A stretch of DNA of 15,145 nucleotides, from positions 1 through 15,145 of the forward strand of contig JBFJVZ010000164.1 of assembly GCA_041623895.1 (NCBI GenBank), given 5' to 3'. Position 1 is the first letter of the stretch; each line of letters begins with the position of its first letter. The stretch comes from JBFJVZ01 sp041623895. Lineage in GTDB: Bacteria > Planctomycetota > Planctomycetia > Pirellulales > Pirellulaceae. Below, piece by piece: positions 14,310-15,145 of this stretch. The translations under genes and the position numbers were made by a program. The notes below the pieces were generated by a model. That model was not told the origin of the DNA, made no database searches, and saw only the letters and a list, made by a program, of their open reading frames with translations.

Positions 14310-14996
14310 ATGCATGACGGCGTTGAAGCGGCGACTGGATTGATCAGCCGCGTTGACGACGTATTGTCAGCGTGCGGCATCTTGCACAACCGGTACTTCA
14401 CCGCGTTGCAATCCGGTGAGATGTCCTGGGATTCATTTCGCCGCTCGCAGCAACAGTTTTATTTCGCGGTCGATTTTTTTTCGCGACCGATGTCGGCATT
14501 GATGATGCGAATTCCTGGTGGCGATCAGCGGCTGGGGATCTTGGAGAATATTGTGGAGGAACACGGAAACTTTCGCTTGGACGCGTTTCACGAAACTACG
14601 TTTCGGCAGTTTCTGAAGTCGATCGGCTGTGACGGCCAGCGACCGCAATTGGATGCCATGGGACCAGCCGTTCACGCCTTCAATGCCACCCTGATGTCGG
14701 CTTGCCTGTGTGAAGATGTGCGGACAGGAATCGCCTGCCTGGGAATCGTCGAATACGCGTTTGCAGATATCTCAGCGTCAATCGGCAAAGCGGTGATCGA
14801 TCGAGGACTGTTAAGCGAAACCGAACTCGTCCATTACAAACTGCATGAAGAGATCGATAAGCAGCACGCGGCTGATTTCTTTGACTTGATTGACGCCGAG
14901 TGGCAACAAGACAACGGACGCATGCAGATCAATCAGGGATTAAACCTGGGAGCCTACGCGTTTGATCGGTTGTATCGGGATCTGTCGTACCTGTAG
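14310..14996 (+). CDS. Heme-oxygenase-like diiron oxidase (HDO; TenA/PqqC-like fold)
   Basis: 228 residues, the usual size for the family, all helical by composition. Candidate iron ligands stand in the HDO order: E79 and E83/E84 with H85 (ILENIVEEHGN), E148 (LGIVEYAFADIS), then H179, D183 and H186 (HEEIDKQH). The H-x3-D-x2-H spacing is the same as in the diiron enzymes CADD and SznF. Such enzymes use O2 for fatty-acid decarboxylation (UndA), N-oxygenation (SznF) or C–C cleavage of amino-acid side chains (CADD). The presence of ligands argues against a cofactor-free PqqC or a thiaminase. It is the last gene in the lipid-type operon, starting three bases after the GNAT stop with GGAG about nine to ten bases upstream. 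It probably oxidises the product of the BtaA-like/GNAT pair; that is inference. Confidence 0.78.
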   Translation: MHDGVEAATGLISRVDDVLSACGILHNRYFTALQSGEMSWDSFRRSQQQFYFAVDFFSRPMSALMMRIPGGDQRLGILENIVEEHGNFRLDAFHETTFRQFLKSIGCDGQRPQLDAMGPAVHAFNATLMSACLCEDVRTGIACLGIVEYAFADISASIGKAVIDRGLLSETELVHYKLHEEIDKQHAADFFDLIDAEWQQDNGRMQINQGLNLGAYAFDRLYRDLSYL

Positions 14997-15145
14997 CAGC
15001 AATTTCATCATTGATGTGGGATCTTCGGTAGGCCAGGATAAGGAGAGTGTCCGGCTTAGGAAGTAATTTGAGCCTGGTTTTTCTCTGGAGTCACGGTAGT
15101 TGGAGGCATCGACGTGTTCGTTCATCACAACCATACGACAACTGC
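14997..15145. other. Non-coding right edge after the lipid operon
   Basis: After the HDO stop I see no credible gene, no strong terminator hairpin and no tRNA. A 64-codon open frame on the minus strand (14940-15134) runs back into the HDO gene and has no recognisable protein character. The next gene must start outside the window. Confidence 0.5.

Noticed and set aside
8424..14996. Idea that carboxy-SAM from CmoA feeds the BtaA-like enzyme of the neighbouring operon
   Set aside because: The operons are divergent and separated by a repeat. cmoA is coupled to cmoB, which explains its presence fully, and nothing in the DUF3419 protein points to Cx-SAM binding.
14310..14996. HDO gene considered as TenA (thiaminase) or PqqC
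   Set aside because: No thiamine or PQQ genes are nearby, and the H-x3-D-x2-H and E148 candidates fit a diiron oxidase better.
14940..15134. 64-codon minus-strand open frame at the right edge
   Set aside because: It overlaps the end of the HDO gene, has no family resemblance and has low-complexity composition; probably chance.

Overview
The window looks like chromosomal DNA from a planctomycete, most likely of the Pirellulaceae / Rhodopirellula type. The evidence is gene content: a PSCyt1–DUF1549–DUF1553 cytochrome-like protein with a LamG domain, a Tat-exported DUF1501 protein next to it, an SHD1-domain secreted protein, a STAS/SEL1 fusion and a receiver–PP2C phosphatase. These family combinations are characteristic of that phylum. 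The genus assignment is inference. I see no tRNA, rRNA, CRISPR array or transposase gene.

Layout. (1) Positions 1-5876, minus strand: a three-gene unit transcribed right to left, made of the large PSCyt1/DUF1549/DUF1553 protein, DUF1501, and an SHD1 protein that runs off the left edge. The gap before DUF1501 holds alternately pairing GC-rich hairpins. After the DUF1501 stop there is a 42-codon in-frame open tail. (2) 6116-8248: a convergent pair, STAS–SEL1 (+) and receiver–PP2C phosphatase (-), separated by a 117-bp palindromic MITE-like element. They look like the antagonist and phosphatase of a partner-switching system, but no kinase/anti-sigma partner lies in the window. (3) 8424-10135, minus strand: cmoA and cmoB, the two steps that make the cmo5U34 wobble modification of tRNA. 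(4) 10177-10261: a REPIN-like inverted repeat in the divergent promoter region. (5) 10379-14996, plus strand: five tightly packed genes, namely a membrane desaturase, a PAP2/Aur1-like membrane phosphatase, a DUF3419/BtaA-like 3-amino-3-carboxypropyl transferase, a two-part GNAT-like acyltransferase, and a heme-oxygenase-like diiron oxidase (HDO).

The fifth block is the most interesting. Its gene content reads as a lipid pathway: PAP2 could supply diacylglycerol, the BtaA-like enzyme could attach a homoserine ether headgroup from S-adenosylmethionine, the GNAT could acylate the headgroup amine, and the HDO could oxidise or decarboxylate the product, with the desaturase tailoring acyl chains. 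No BtaB-type N-methyltransferase is present in the window, so the product would not simply be the known betaine lipid DGTS. I do not recognise this five-gene set as a described pathway. The individual family calls are fairly secure; the pathway is inference.
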